DNA of 38,225 nucleotides from Candidatus Omnitrophota bacterium (GTDB lineage Bacteria > Omnitrophota > Gorgyraeia > Zapsychrales > Zapsychraceae), in NCBI GenBank assembly GCA_023136835.1, contig JAGLQN010000107.1, positions 1-38,225 on the forward strand, in the 5' to 3' direction. The notes beneath the pieces are model-generated. The model ran no database searches. It was not told the DNA's origin and was given only the letters and a program-made list of their open reading frames with translations. The position numbers were made by a program, and so were the translations under genes. How positions within the stretch are numbered: position 1 is the first letter of the stretch; each line of letters opens with the position of its first letter. Below are positions 5,704-14,022 of this stretch, piece by piece.

Positions 5704-5984
5704 TGTTTAGTTGGTTTAAGAAAAAGAAGGAAAACGAATGGATTTGCGTCAATGAGTTTTGGGGCTGTGATAAGTATGTGGAAAGCCTTGTCCACCACCC
5801 CGATAATAGCCGCATGGTTGATTTGCACGTTGTTAACGGGAATGTCCACCACGGCATGACGGGTTTTTACTATGATGGCGAGTGGTACACCGATGATTAC
5901 TTGCCCGGATGGGGTGTGCATTTCAGGAAAGCAAAAGTAACCATTGTTGCATGGCGGGAATTGAAAAAGGAACAAACCAAATGA
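5703..5984 (+). CDS. Hypothetical protein, 93 aa
   Basis: Start ATG 5703 overlaps the previous TGA (TGATG) with GGGATGGG upstream; a GTG one codon earlier is also possible. After MFSWFKKKKENEWICVNEF it has an aromatic-rich, probably beta domain (GFYYDGEWYTDDYLPGWGV) with several His. Not recognised. Confidence 0.6.
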   Translation: MFSWFKKKKENEWICVNEFWGCDKYVESLVHHPDNSRMVDLHVVNGNVHHGMTGFYYDGEWYTDDYLPGWGVHFRKAKVTIVAWRELKKEQTK

Positions 5985-6211
5985 ATATACCTATGAAAGA
6001 CGGAAAGCCGGATTTTGAAACAATTTCTGCTAATATCCACGACTGCCATTACACCAAAGGTGGAAAAATCCTCAAAGCCCTCTATTCCCACGCATTAGGG
6101 GAAGCGGCGAAGGTGGCGGAAGACGGCCAATATATTTATGAAGGTGAAGCAATAGAAACAGCTAAAGACATTACCCAAGCAATCCTAGAATTAAAGGATA
6201 AAACAGAATGA
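5981..6211 (+). CDS. Hypothetical protein, 76 aa
   Basis: The ATG at 5981 overlaps the preceding stop (AAATGA). The product begins MNIPMKDGKPDFETISANIH and continues as helices (ILKALYSHALGEAAKVAED). It is acidic and cytosolic. Its TGA overlaps the next ATG in turn. Function not recognised. Confidence 0.6.
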   Translation: MNIPMKDGKPDFETISANIHDCHYTKGGKILKALYSHALGEAAKVAEDGQYIYEGEAIETAKDITQAILELKDKTE

Positions 6212-6399
6212 ATATCCTCTACATAATCCTCGTAACCACCTCAATCTTTTCAGGTGACGAAGTATGGATTCAGAGGTATGATATAAACAGCCAGCCCATA
6301 AGGCCCATGACCTTAGATGTTTGCATGGAAAAGGCGGGGCAGCTAACGAGAAACAGCGAAAACGATATATTTTGCTGGCCATATGAGGCTATAAAATGA
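6208..6399 (+). CDS. Small secreted or membrane-anchored protein, 63 aa
   Basis: The first 15 residues (MNILYIILVTTSIFS) look like a short signal peptide or anchor. About 48 polar residues with two Cys follow (LDVCMEKAGQ, DIFCWPYE), which could form a disulfide outside the cytoplasm. ATGA overlaps at both ends place it in the early operon just before RusA. Not recognised. Confidence 0.55.
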   Translation: MNILYIILVTTSIFSGDEVWIQRYDINSQPIRPMTLDVCMEKAGQLTRNSENDIFCWPYEAIK

Positions 6400-6758
6400 A
6401 CCACGAGAAATACAAAATAGTCCTACCAAAGCCCCCATCGGTTAACGCCCTTTATTCCACGGACTGGCGAACCAAACGGAGATTCAAATCCCCAAAATAC
6501 AAGGCATGGCTGGCAGAGGCAGAAGTAGCCCTATGCACCCAAAAGCGGCAAGAGTTCAAGGGTGAGGTGATTGTCAAAATATCGGTGGGCAAGCAGAATA
6601 AGCGCCGTGAAGATATCAGTAACCGGATTAAGGGAGTCGAAGATTTTCTAGTGAGCCAAGGAATTATTGAGGACGATAGCAAAGTGATGTACATTAGCGC
6701 ATGGTGGGAAAAGACCATAAGCGGATGTGTAGTTTCGATTGGACAAGCTGATGAATAA
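6396..6758 (+). CDS. rusA: RusA-type Holliday junction resolvase
   Basis: 120 residues, the normal RusA length. It has the N-terminal KPPSVNALY motif and the catalytic segment RREDISNRIKGVEDFL (D73, N76, K79, D83), then GIIEDDSKV with D93/D94 and K96. RusA enzymes are Mg-dependent dimers that cut four-way junctions. Together with the Rad52-type annealing protein and SSB on the other strand it gives the phage its own recombination set. Confidence 0.9.
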   Translation: MNHEKYKIVLPKPPSVNALYSTDWRTKRRFKSPKYKAWLAEAEVALCTQKRQEFKGEVIVKISVGKQNKRREDISNRIKGVEDFLVSQGIIEDDSKVMYISAWWEKTISGCVVSIGQADE

Positions 6759-6933
6759 GATACCAACATTGGAAAAGCCCTATGATATGCACCCGAACAA
6801 ATGGCGGGCATATCTGATTGAGTGCCGCAACCGAGGGCAGTTTTATGTCGGTCAACTTGGGGGCTGTGGCGTGGCCCGTATCCCTAGCCCAACAAATCAT
6901 GGACAAATCAATGAAGGAAATAAAAACCCTTGA
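6751..6933 (+). CDS. Hypothetical protein, 60 aa
   Basis: ATG 6751 overlaps the RusA stop (ATGAATAA). The peptide contains HPNKWRAYLIECRNRGQFYVGQLGG and ends in a disordered tail. Its last 88 bases overlap the next frame if that gene starts at 6845. Either one of the two is shorter than drawn or they truly overlap. No family recognised. Confidence 0.45.
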   Translation: MNKIPTLEKPYDMHPNKWRAYLIECRNRGQFYVGQLGGCGVARIPSPTNHGQINEGNKNP

Positions 6934-7063
6934 GGAAGGCTTAAAAAGCCTATTAGAGAGCCAAGCCAAGCTAATCAAGGCGGCTGAAATCTTGGGGGTT
7001 GACGAGTTTACCGTGTATCGTTTGAACAGAGAACTGGCAAAGACGAAGGAGGAAATAAATTGA
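6845..7063 (+). CDS. Small helix-turn-helix-like protein, 72 aa
   Basis: Start 6845 is supported by GAGGG at 7-base spacing, but ATGs at 6899 and 6911 would avoid most of the overlap. The C-terminal half is helical (TLEEGLKSLLESQAKLIKAAEILGVD) and ends EFTVYRLNRELAKTKEE. KAAEILGVDEFTVYRLNREL reads like a short helix-turn-helix as in terminase small subunits or resolvases. Function uncertain. Confidence 0.5.
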   Translation: MSVNLGAVAWPVSLAQQIMDKSMKEIKTLEEGLKSLLESQAKLIKAAEILGVDEFTVYRLNRELAKTKEEIN

Positions 7064-7227
7064 TTAATTTACTCACTAAATGGATGTTTATGATTGCATA
7101 TCTCATAACTTTGGCCGTGGTGTGGTTTGTTTTTGACACCGAATTATCCAACGATGTTATGCAAGGAGCATTTAACGGCGTTGTCCTTATGGCCCTTGGC
7201 ATGATATATAGCGGGCAAATGAAATAA
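7060..7227 (+). CDS. Small membrane protein, 55 aa, TTG start
   Basis: The start is TTG at 7060, overlapping the preceding TGA (TTGA), with a textbook AAGGAGG 7 bases upstream. The product has two hydrophobic stretches (MFMIAYLITLAVVWFVF and GAFNGVVLMALGMIY). Topology and role (holin-like or superinfection exclusion) cannot be decided from sequence. Confidence 0.6.
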   Translation: MINLLTKWMFMIAYLITLAVVWFVFDTELSNDVMQGAFNGVVLMALGMIYSGQMK

Positions 7228-7318
7228 TCCTTGCTTTCCCTTACCATAAGGGGTAGAATGGGGGCATTCACTATTCACTTAGGAATTTGTAATTGGACAA
7301 TGGCTAAAGGAGAATAAA

Positions 7319-7405
7319 ATGTATAATATCAGGGTAAATCCTGACCCGTATAACGGTGACATCGGCGTTAATCCCGCAACCATAAAGGGTGTTGGCGAAG
7401 TTTAA
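7319..7405 (+). CDS. 28-residue peptide before terminase
   Basis: A strong AAAGGAG ribosome site precedes ATG 7319. The peptide is hydrophilic (MYNIRVNPDPYNG...IKGVGEV). It stops 5 bases before the structured RNA at 7411, so it may act as a leader peptide whose translation affects that structure (inferred). The bases from 7228 to 7318 hold only a CCCTT/AAGGG hairpin near 7240 and no convincing promoter. Confidence 0.4.
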   Translation: MYNIRVNPDPYNGDIGVNPATIKGVGEV

Positions 7406-7410
7406 CTACA

Positions 7411-7491
7411 ATCTGTGGCGGTAACCGCAAGGAGCCGGACAACCAGCACCGAAGTTCAACGCTAGGATGGTATCTGGCCTAGCCCGCAGAT
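7411..7491 (+). ncRNA. Candidate structured leader of the terminase operon
   Basis: A closing stem ATCTGTGG (7411-7418) / CCGCAGAT (7484-7491) has one G-U pair. Inside are GCGG-taa-CCGC (7418-7428, sharing one base with the closing stem) and GCTAGG / CCTAGC (7461-7466, 7478-7483), the latter abutting the closing stem. The small terminase GTG start lies 16 bases further on, and its AGGA ribosome site is immediately 3' of the fold. Read by eye; not assigned to a known family. Confidence 0.4.
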
Positions 7492-7507
7492 AATTAGGAC
7501 AGCAATA

Positions 7508-7831
7508 GTGACTAAAAATAATACAAGCTTTACAAAGGATAACCAGCCAGCCACGGGAGCGAGTAACAAGCGCCGGACGGTAATGACTGATGCCCTTATG
7601 CTATCCCTCAATCGTGAGGTAGAAGGCATCATAGATGCCGACGGTAAGCCCACGAAGCGCCTAAGCATGATTGCTGACAAACTAACCGAGAAAGCCTCCG
7701 AAGGCGATACACAGGCCATTAAAGAGGTTTTTGATAGAACCGAGGGCAAGGCGGCTCAAGCTATCCAGCTATCAGGTGATGAGGATTCCCCACTTCAAAT
7801 CGTGCTAAAACAATATAATGTCAAAGATTGA
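7508..7831 (+). CDS. terS: Terminase small subunit-like protein (DUF5681-type N-terminus)
   Basis: 107 residues from a GTG start behind TTAGGACAG. The N-terminal TKDNQPATGASNKRR resembles the basic start of DUF5681 proteins. The middle (EKASEGDTQAIKEVFDRTEGKAAQAI) matches the conserved helix pair of phage small terminases. Its end overlaps the large terminase start by 14 bases. It would bind the packaging site and recruit the motor. Confidence 0.7.
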   Translation: MTKNNTSFTKDNQPATGASNKRRTVMTDALMLSLNREVEGIIDADGKPTKRLSMIADKLTEKASEGDTQAIKEVFDRTEGKAAQAIQLSGDEDSPLQIVLKQYNVKD

Positions 7832-9134
7832 GATACCACATAACTGGAATCCAAGGGATTATCAACTTCCCTTTTGGAAGTATATGGAACAGGGCGGCAA
7901 ACGTGCCGTTCTTGTTTGGCCTCGAAGGCATGGCAAAGATGATGTGTGTTTACACTACCTCGCTACTGCCGCATTACAGAAAGCCGCAACCTATTGGTAT
8001 ATGCTCCCAGAGGCCGCACAGGCCCGCAAGGCCATTTGGAAGGCCATTAACCCCCATACTGGCATAAAGCGAATAGACGAGGCATTTCCCCCTGCTATCG
8101 TGGCTAAGAAAAACGACCAAGAGATGTATATAGAGCTGATTAACGGTGCATCCATCCAGATCGTAGGCTCTGATAACTATAACAGCCTTGTGGGTTCCCC
8201 ACCTTTGGGCGTTGTGTTCTCTGAATGGGCCTTGGCTAACCCTAATGCTTGGGCTTATTTACGTCCTATCTTGAGGGAAAACGGCGGATGGGCTGTGTTT
8301 AATGGAACGCCCCGTGGTCGCAATCATCATTCAAAGATGTTTGAAGCTGGTCTGACTGATGATGAATGGTTTAGCGAGCGCCTTACATTCGAGGATGCCG
8401 ATGTATTCACCAACGAACAAATGGACAAGGAACGAAAGGAGTACATACGGGAACACGGCATAGACCAAGGCGTTGCCCTGTTCGAGCAAGAATACCTATG
8501 CAGTTTTGATGCCGCTATCCTTGGTGCTTACTATTCCGGAGAGATGGCCAAAGCCTTGAAGGGTGGCCGGATAACCAAAGTACCGCACGATAACGGCAAG
8601 GTTGTCCATACCATGTGGGACTTGGGGAGGTCAGATAGAACGGTTGTCTGGTTCTTCCAGATAGTCGGCACCACTTGGCATATTATAGGCTGTCTTGCTA
8701 GCAGCGGTGTGAACATAGATTGGTTCATAACAGAGATGGACAAAAAGAACTGGAATTGGGGGACTGATTACATACCTCACGATGGTAGCCATGAACGCCT
8801 TGGCATGGATAAGAGCATTGACGGTCAGATGCGGGACTTAGGACGAAAAGATGTGGTGGTTGTTAAATCACCACCCGGCAGCGTACAGGTGGGCATTAAC
8901 GAGGTACGCAAGCAGCTTAACCTTTGCTGGTTTGACGAGGATGAGTGTAAGATGGGTCTTGAAGCCATGCGTATGTACCGTAAAGGATGGGATGATACGA
9001 ACAAGGTATTCAGGGATAAGCCTTTGCATGATTGGACTTCTGACTATGCTGACGCCTTTAGAACCGGGGTTATGGGCTATCAGGAGGAAATAAGTGCAGC
9101 CCCATTAGATTATAATGATGCTGGAATAGTGTAG
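7818..9134 (+). CDS. terL: Terminase large subunit
   Basis: 438 residues. The ATPase has a deviant Walker A WPRRHGKD (34-41), Walker B VVFSE (132-136, catalytic E136) and the coupling motif FNGTPRG (161-167). The RNase H-like nuclease follows with acidic residues D268 (MWDLGRSD), D322 (IPHDGSHERLG) and D409/D412 (DYADAFRTG). It translocates DNA into proheads and cuts concatemers. The RRHGKD form of the P-loop is common in P22/Sf6-like and related terminases. Confidence 0.93.
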   Translation: MSKIEIPHNWNPRDYQLPFWKYMEQGGKRAVLVWPRRHGKDDVCLHYLATAALQKAATYWYMLPEAAQARKAIWKAINPHTGIKRIDEAFPPAIVAKKNDQEMYIELINGASIQIVGSDNYNSLVGSPPLGVVFSEWALANPNAWAYLRPILRENGGWAVFNGTPRGRNHHSKMFEAGLTDDEWFSERLTFEDADVFTNEQMDKERKEYIREHGIDQGVALFEQEYLCSFDAAILGAYYSGEMAKALKGGRITKVPHDNGKVVHTMWDLGRSDRTVVWFFQIVGTTWHIIGCLASSGVNIDWFITEMDKKNWNWGTDYIPHDGSHERLGMDKSIDGQMRDLGRKDVVVVKSPPGSVQVGINEVRKQLNLCWFDEDECKMGLEAMRMYRKGWDDTNKVFRDKPLHDWTSDYADAFRTGVMGYQEEISAAPLDYNDAGIV

Positions 9135-9152
9135 AACAAACCATAAACACGC

Positions 9153-9181
9153 TTGCACTACGTTCGTAGTTAGTGTATAGT
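9153..9181 (+). promoter_or_regulatory. Possible promoter with palindromic spacer before portal gene
   Basis: TTGCAC, 17 bp, TATAGT (9176-9181). The spacer contains most of the perfect dyad ACTACG-tt-CGTAGT (9157-9170). A second dyad GGATT/AATCC lies at 9196-9212, just before the portal start. It could be a regulated late promoter or simply a pair of leader hairpins. Confidence 0.4.
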
Positions 9182-9230
9182 AACGAAAGGCCGCAGGATT
9201 GCGCCCGAATCCCTTTGATGGAACTACCAA

Positions 9231-11462
9231 ATGCTAACAAATGAAGAAATCCTATCCCTAGTACGCCAAGAGTCCAATGCGGCGGAATCCTATGTAACCA
9301 GCGAAATAAGCGAAGAACGCGAGGATGCGCTTGAACGCTATCTTGGCGAAGATTACGGCGATGAAATGCCGGGGCGCTCAAAGGTCATTGATAGGTCAGT
9401 ATTCGAGGTTATCGAATGGGCTATGCCTTCCATTATGCGGGTGTTCTCGTCTGGTGACGATGTGGTTGAATACACACCCAAAGGGCCAGAGGACGAGGAA
9501 AACGCCAAACAGGCTACCGATTACGCTAACTTTGTATTCTATTCAGATAACCCCGGCTTCCTGATTCTTAATACATGGTTCAAAGATGCCTTTCTAGCCA
9601 AGATGGGTGTTGTTAAAAGTTGGTGGGAAGAAAAGACTACCATTGAGCATGAGAGTTATAGCGGGCTTACAGATGACGAACTCATGGTGTTCGAACAAGA
9701 TGATGAGGTTGAGATAACCGCCCTTACTTCCTACGGCATGGATGGTATAGAAAGGGAAGATAACGAAACTGCTATACTCGGCATGGACGGTTTGCCACTA
9801 CCCAGCGTCTATGATATTGACATTAAGCGCACGATTACCGATGGCCGCATTAAAGTAATGCCAGTGCCACCCGAAGAATTTTATATTAGCTCACGCTCTG
9901 CTGACCCTGATACTGCGCCATACCTTGAGCATCGCACCAACAAAACCCCCACTGATTTGATTAACGAAGGCTTTGACAAGAAGATTGTTGAAAATCTACC
10001 GGGTGATGATAACAACGACCCTAACGGTGAACGTGAAACCCGTATGGGCCAAACCTATGACGAAGAAGATAGATCAGACAATGCCATGCGTGAGATTGCC
10101 ATACATGACAGCTATGTATGGCTAGACAAGGGTGAAACTGGCGTTGCTGAACGCTATAATGTAATATGGGCTGGCGAGGTTATCCTTGAGTGCAAACCAA
10201 CCAGCAAGCAGCCATTCAGCCTTATATCTCCCATTCCCATTCCCCATCGTGCCTATGGCCTGTCTTTCGCTGATATTGTAAGCGACTTACAGCGTATTAA
10301 AACCACGCTGCTTAGACAGACACTTGATAACCTTTACCTATCTAACAACCCTGAACGCGAAGTTGATATCAAGAAAATCGTGTCTATGGACGACTTCTTG
10401 ATGACCCGCCCCGGTGGGATTAAGCGCGTCAAAGAGATAGGAGCCACCCGTGAAATAAGCCACCCATTCGTAGCCCAACATAGCTTTGCCATGCTTGACG
10501 GCCTCGATAGCATGATAAGCAATCGCACAGGCATTAAAGATGCTGTGACAGGCGTTGATGCTGATGTACTGGCGAATGAAACGGCCACGGCAAGTAACAA
10601 CAACATGGCTGCGGCCAATCAGCGTATTGAGATGGTAAGCCGTATATTTGCAGAAACGGGCGTTAAGCACTTATTCCGCAATATGCTACACCTTATGGTG
10701 CAACACCAAGACAAGCCCCGCACAATCAGGCTCCGTAATGAATGGGTAGAAGTAGACCCACGTACATGGAATGCTGAAATGGATGTTACTATTGAGGTCG
10801 GGCTAGGACACGGCAACAAAGACCAACAGGTCGGCCACCTGATGAACATCCTCACTTGGCAGAAAGAAATGCTGGCTAGCGGCGGTGTTCAGGCCGAAGA
10901 TGGGCCGCCTATGGTTAAGCCCAAGCATATTTACAATACCTTTGAAAAGGTCATTAAGGCTGTTGGCTTCAAGAATGTGGATTCCTTTATGGATGACCCC
11001 GGTGATGGCCCATTGCCACAACCAGAGCAAGGCCAAGACCCCAACGCTGCACTAATCCAAGGCCAGATGCAGATTGAACAAATGAAGCTGCAAGGCAAGC
11101 AAATGGAACTGCAAGCCAAGATGTCAGCCGATGACGTTAAGGCCCAGCGCGAACATGAACTCGCCGTGGCCAAGCTACGCCTTGAGCAAGAGAAACTAGA
11201 GATTGACCGTGAAAAGATTAGGGCTGATATGCAACAAACAGCCGCCAAGATTGAATCGGACAAAGACCAAGCTGCGGCGAAGCTATACGCTGATGTTGAA
11301 CGTGACCGATTAAATGCACAGGAAGCCGATAAAGACCGGGTTCTAAACATATCAGAAAACCAACGGAATCGTGAAGCAAAGGCAGCTTCGCCGCAGCGCC
11401 AAGTCAAAGTTGAACGTGACGAAGATGGTAACCTTGTAGGCACAATGGATGCTGCTGAATGA
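9231..11462 (+). CDS. Portal protein, P22-like family
   Basis: 743 residues, the size of P22-type portals. The N-terminal region (RSKVIDRSVFEVIEWAMPSIMRVF, NPGFLILNTWFKDAFLAKMGVVKSWW) is the P22_portal signature. Middle wing and stem regions follow, with HRAYGLSFADIVSDLQRIKTTLLRQT. From about residue 595 onward it is a Gln/Lys/Glu-rich coiled coil (QMKLQGKQMELQAKM and on), matching the internal barrel of P22-like portals. It forms the dodecameric DNA channel. Overlaps the next gene by ATGA. Confidence 0.93.
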   Translation: MLTNEEILSLVRQESNAAESYVTSEISEEREDALERYLGEDYGDEMPGRSKVIDRSVFEVIEWAMPSIMRVFSSGDDVVEYTPKGPEDEENAKQATDYANFVFYSDNPGFLILNTWFKDAFLAKMGVVKSWWEEKTTIEHESYSGLTDDELMVFEQDDEVEITALTSYGMDGIEREDNETAILGMDGLPLPSVYDIDIKRTITDGRIKVMPVPPEEFYISSRSADPDTAPYLEHRTNKTPTDLINEGFDKKIVENLPGDDNNDPNGERETRMGQTYDEEDRSDNAMREIAIHDSYVWLDKGETGVAERYNVIWAGEVILECKPTSKQPFSLISPIPIPHRAYGLSFADIVSDLQRIKTTLLRQTLDNLYLSNNPEREVDIKKIVSMDDFLMTRPGGIKRVKEIGATREISHPFVAQHSFAMLDGLDSMISNRTGIKDAVTGVDADVLANETATASNNNMAAANQRIEMVSRIFAETGVKHLFRNMLHLMVQHQDKPRTIRLRNEWVEVDPRTWNAEMDVTIEVGLGHGNKDQQVGHLMNILTWQKEMLASGGVQAEDGPPMVKPKHIYNTFEKVIKAVGFKNVDSFMDDPGDGPLPQPEQGQDPNAALIQGQMQIEQMKLQGKQMELQAKMSADDVKAQREHELAVAKLRLEQEKLEIDREKIRADMQQTAAKIESDKDQAAAKLYADVERDRLNAQEADKDRVLNISENQRNREAKAASPQRQVKVERDEDGNLVGTMDAAE

Positions 11463-11770
11463 CTAACGAGGTAACAGAAGGCATATTGCCTGTTGGCACA
11501 AGTCTAAAGAACTTAGACACCACCATTGTAGAGCAAACAGACGGGACGCCAGCCCATCGTGAAACTGTTGTTATAGGCGACCCTGCTATTAATGGAGCAA
11601 GGGTAAATCTGGAATCAGAGTTGGGTCGCTACATATTGCCCGTCACTGACCCGGTAGCCACTAGCAAGCTGATTTGCGCCCTTGAAGGTTTGATTACCGA
11701 ACAGAAAATAACCAATCGCCACTTGGCAGAACTTAACGGCGAAACATTTACAGATAAGGACTTGATATAA
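11459..11770 (+). CDS. Hypothetical protein in head module, 103 aa
   Basis: ATGA overlap with the portal gene; its own TAA overlaps the next ATG (TAATG). Sequence features: GTSLKNLDTTIVEQTDGTPAHRETVVIGDP, then a helical tail (LICALEGLITEQKITNRHLAELNG). The N-terminal half resembles proteins of tail or head decoration clusters in marine phages, but no family is certain. Confidence 0.6.
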   Translation: MTNEVTEGILPVGTSLKNLDTTIVEQTDGTPAHRETVVIGDPAINGARVNLESELGRYILPVTDPVATSKLICALEGLITEQKITNRHLAELNGETFTDKDLI

Positions 11771-12369
11771 TGACCATTCTACAAGACCCCCTCAATGGGA
11801 ATACAGCGCGAGTCGATAGCGATAATCGCCTTCAAGTCGCGTCAGTTAGCGAAAGCATCCAGCACAGCACTAGCCATGACAAAGGCCAAGCATACCAAGT
11901 GCAAGGAACAGCCACGTTGGCCAGTGGAACAGTGGTGGGCCTTCAATTCGAAAATACATCCAGCGACAAGGATATGGTGATTTCCTATGTCCGTTCCCAG
12001 ATTATTGATGCCGCAGGAGGCACAGTCTTACCAAGTGTTGAGAATTATCTTCTTATGCAGTTTGGCCGCACCTATGCAAGCGGTGGCGCACAAGTGACCC
12101 CAGTAAACATGAACACTGGTTCCGGCAACCAAGCAGAGGCCACTATCTACAATGGCGGTGCCACCCTAGCCGGAACGGGCGTAGAGTTTGACCGCGAATA
12201 TTGGAAAGCCGAGGCCGAATTGGTGCGCTTCAACAAAGAAGGTGCAATGATTGTTGGGCCTAATGATACCTTCGACATATCTTTTGTTGGTGACCATACA
12301 TCCGGCACTGGGTACGTCCGTGTTTCCTTTATGATGGTTGAACGCTCTACAACGGGCAGCGGTAGCTAA
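11770..12369 (+). CDS. Probable virion structural protein, 199 aa
   Basis: Beta-rich and low in charge (ATLASGTVVGLQFENTSSDKDMVISYVRSQII, GTGYVRVSFMMVERSTTGSGS). It begins with DPLNGNTARVDSDNRLQV, a start seen on several phage head or neck proteins. Lies between portal and scaffold in a tightly coupled block, so a head decoration or neck role is likely. TAATG links on both sides. Confidence 0.55.
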   Translation: MTILQDPLNGNTARVDSDNRLQVASVSESIQHSTSHDKGQAYQVQGTATLASGTVVGLQFENTSSDKDMVISYVRSQIIDAAGGTVLPSVENYLLMQFGRTYASGGAQVTPVNMNTGSGNQAEATIYNGGATLAGTGVEFDREYWKAEAELVRFNKEGAMIVGPNDTFDISFVGDHTSGTGYVRVSFMMVERSTTGSGS

Positions 12370-12824
12370 TGATTGAAGCCAAGCTGATTGATGGACTAAC
12401 AGGTGATGCCCTGCATACCCATGACCCATACGGGCATGGTTCTATGTTGGCCGTCACCAATTTCCATGAGGCTCACGGCTCTTTCAAGGCTACACAGTCA
12501 ACGTCTGCACAGACAATAACCTTGACCGAACCGAGTGTCGGTGGAGCCTTAGCAATAAGCTCATTATTAATCAGCGCCAGAAAAAGCCAAGGTAACTCCA
12601 TTACGATACGATTCACGGACGAAACCAACACGGAAGTTGTATTTGCTCAACTGCTAACCAACCTTGATGTTAGTGTACCGATTGCCATCACCCACGGTTG
12701 GCGGGGGTGGAAGGACGCGAGGTTGGAACTAACCACAACGGGAACCGACCAAGTTAATATAACGGTGGGGTATTCCAAGCTTGAACGTGGCGTACCTTTT
12801 GATGCGTGGGATGCTATGCGATAA
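12369..12824 (+). CDS. Probable virion structural protein, 151 aa
   Basis: Translated by TAATG coupling from the preceding gene. It starts MIEAKLIDGLTGDALHTHDP and is mainly beta strands (SAQTITLTEPSVGGALAISSLLISARK, TGTDQVNITVGYSKLERGVPF). It resembles its upstream neighbour in style and may be part of the same multi-protein virion structure. No family assignment. Confidence 0.5.
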   Translation: MIEAKLIDGLTGDALHTHDPYGHGSMLAVTNFHEAHGSFKATQSTSAQTITLTEPSVGGALAISSLLISARKSQGNSITIRFTDETNTEVVFAQLLTNLDVSVPIAITHGWRGWKDARLELTTTGTDQVNITVGYSKLERGVPFDAWDAMR

Positions 12825-13189
12825 TGCTTGCTGGACTCTTGCTTAACGAGCCTGTCGGTGGCTTCAAGGTAAAGCGGAAATGCCCCCGCAACGGGATATT
12901 AAACGGGCGTTTTGTTATGATGGCTGGCGTTCAGTTTGACACCGAGTCAGCACCAGAGCCACAAATAATCAAGGCATTAGTCAAAGAGGTTAAGAAACTA
13001 AAGCTACCAAAGCAAGTAAGAACACGGGCATTAGCCTTTGCAAGCAGGATAGACACGGATGATAAATTGGGACTTTGCCGCGCTGGGGCAGATCACACCG
13101 CATATAAGGGACTTCTGGAATTGGTTAAAAAGCATATTAGCGAAGAAGAAGAAATGGCGCTTGTAATGATTTTGTTGGGTGTTGCATAA
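12824..13189 (+). CDS. Hypothetical protein, 121 aa
   Basis: ATG 12824 overlaps the preceding TAA. An internal start (MMAGVQFD) is possible. Basic helical region KALVKEVKKLKLPKQVRTRALAFASR, then LLELVKKHISEEEEMALVMILLGVA. Cytosolic, unlike its beta-rich neighbours; perhaps a head assembly helper. Ends before a hairpin at 13192-13222, so it may close an operon segment. Confidence 0.5.
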   Translation: MLAGLLLNEPVGGFKVKRKCPRNGILNGRFVMMAGVQFDTESAPEPQIIKALVKEVKKLKLPKQVRTRALAFASRIDTDDKLGLCRAGADHTAYKGLLELVKKHISEEEEMALVMILLGVA

Positions 13190-13191
13190 AT

Positions 13192-13222
13192 AACACAGTT
13201 GCATTATTGCAACACCTGTGTT
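13192..13222 (+). other. Intergenic hairpin AACACAG / CTGTGTT
   Basis: A 7-bp perfect stem (13192-13198 with 13216-13222) encloses a smaller GTTGC/GCAAC stem. No T tract follows, so it is not a standard terminator. It may instead protect or process the mRNA, or be an operator. Confidence 0.4.
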
Positions 13223-13247
13223 AAAGTAGAACAAACAAGGAACAAAT

Positions 13248-14006
13248 ATGGCTTATCGTAATATCCCCCAACCTACCTATGGCCCCGGCCTACTGGATAT
13301 AGCCCCTACTGTTGGGCCACAAGATTATCTTGCTAACTACCTAGCAGCTAACGAGGCTTGGCGCTTTCCCGGTGGTGGTAACGTAGAGACAGGCCGGGTT
13401 TTGCCTTCCCTCCCCCAGCCAGTATCCGAAGCTGCTACCGGGATTCCTATGCCACAAATAGCCCCATTGCTCGCAGAGGGTATGGGTGAAGGCGATAACC
13501 GCGAGCGTTGGATGGGCAGAACAGAAGGTACGGGCGACTTTATGACTGACCTCGGAGCCTTTGCCGAAGGTATCCCCGGATTGGTTCAAGGTGCTTATGA
13601 AAGCCCACTTGGCTATGCGTTGCCCTTTGGTTTTCCCTACAAGGCTGCCCAAGAGTTCGGTATCCTCGGCGATGGTCGCCCTAGTGGTGGTGTGCCATCA
13701 GGTATGCCGCAGCAGGGTGGTATTCTTGATTGGCTTGACCGTATGTATCAAGGCGCTGATAGGTTTGGTGGCCAACAGCAACGCCCCGAAGGTTTGGAAG
13801 AACAAAAAGCTGCTATTGCTGCTGATATTGAACGTAGACAGCAAGAACGTGCCGCAGCCGTAGCAGCAAGCGCAGCAGCCAAGATGAGGCCCAGCGGCGT
13901 GGGCCGCGATAGTGGCAGGAGTTATTCTGCTGCTGACGCAAGGGAAAGAGCAAGCAGACAAAGAGACCCATCGGCTAAATATGGTGGTAGAGAGTACGGT
14001 AGATAA
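13248..14006 (+). CDS. Hypothetical virion-associated protein, 252 aa
   Basis: Starts after CAAGGAAC. Rich in Pro, Gly and Ala with little hydrophobic core (PQPTYGPGLLDIAPTVGPQDY). It has an Ala/Gln/Arg coiled-coil-like tail (AAIAADIERRQQERAAAVAA) and ends in Arg- and Ser-rich disorder. Composition and place between portal and scaffold suggest a minor virion or internal protein. No family recognised. Confidence 0.5.
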   Translation: MAYRNIPQPTYGPGLLDIAPTVGPQDYLANYLAANEAWRFPGGGNVETGRVLPSLPQPVSEAATGIPMPQIAPLLAEGMGEGDNRERWMGRTEGTGDFMTDLGAFAEGIPGLVQGAYESPLGYALPFGFPYKAAQEFGILGDGRPSGGVPSGMPQQGGILDWLDRMYQGADRFGGQQQRPEGLEEQKAAIAADIERRQQERAAAVAASAAAKMRPSGVGRDSGRSYSAADARERASRQRDPSAKYGGREYGR

Positions 14007-14022
14007 CAAAAAGGAAAGCAAA

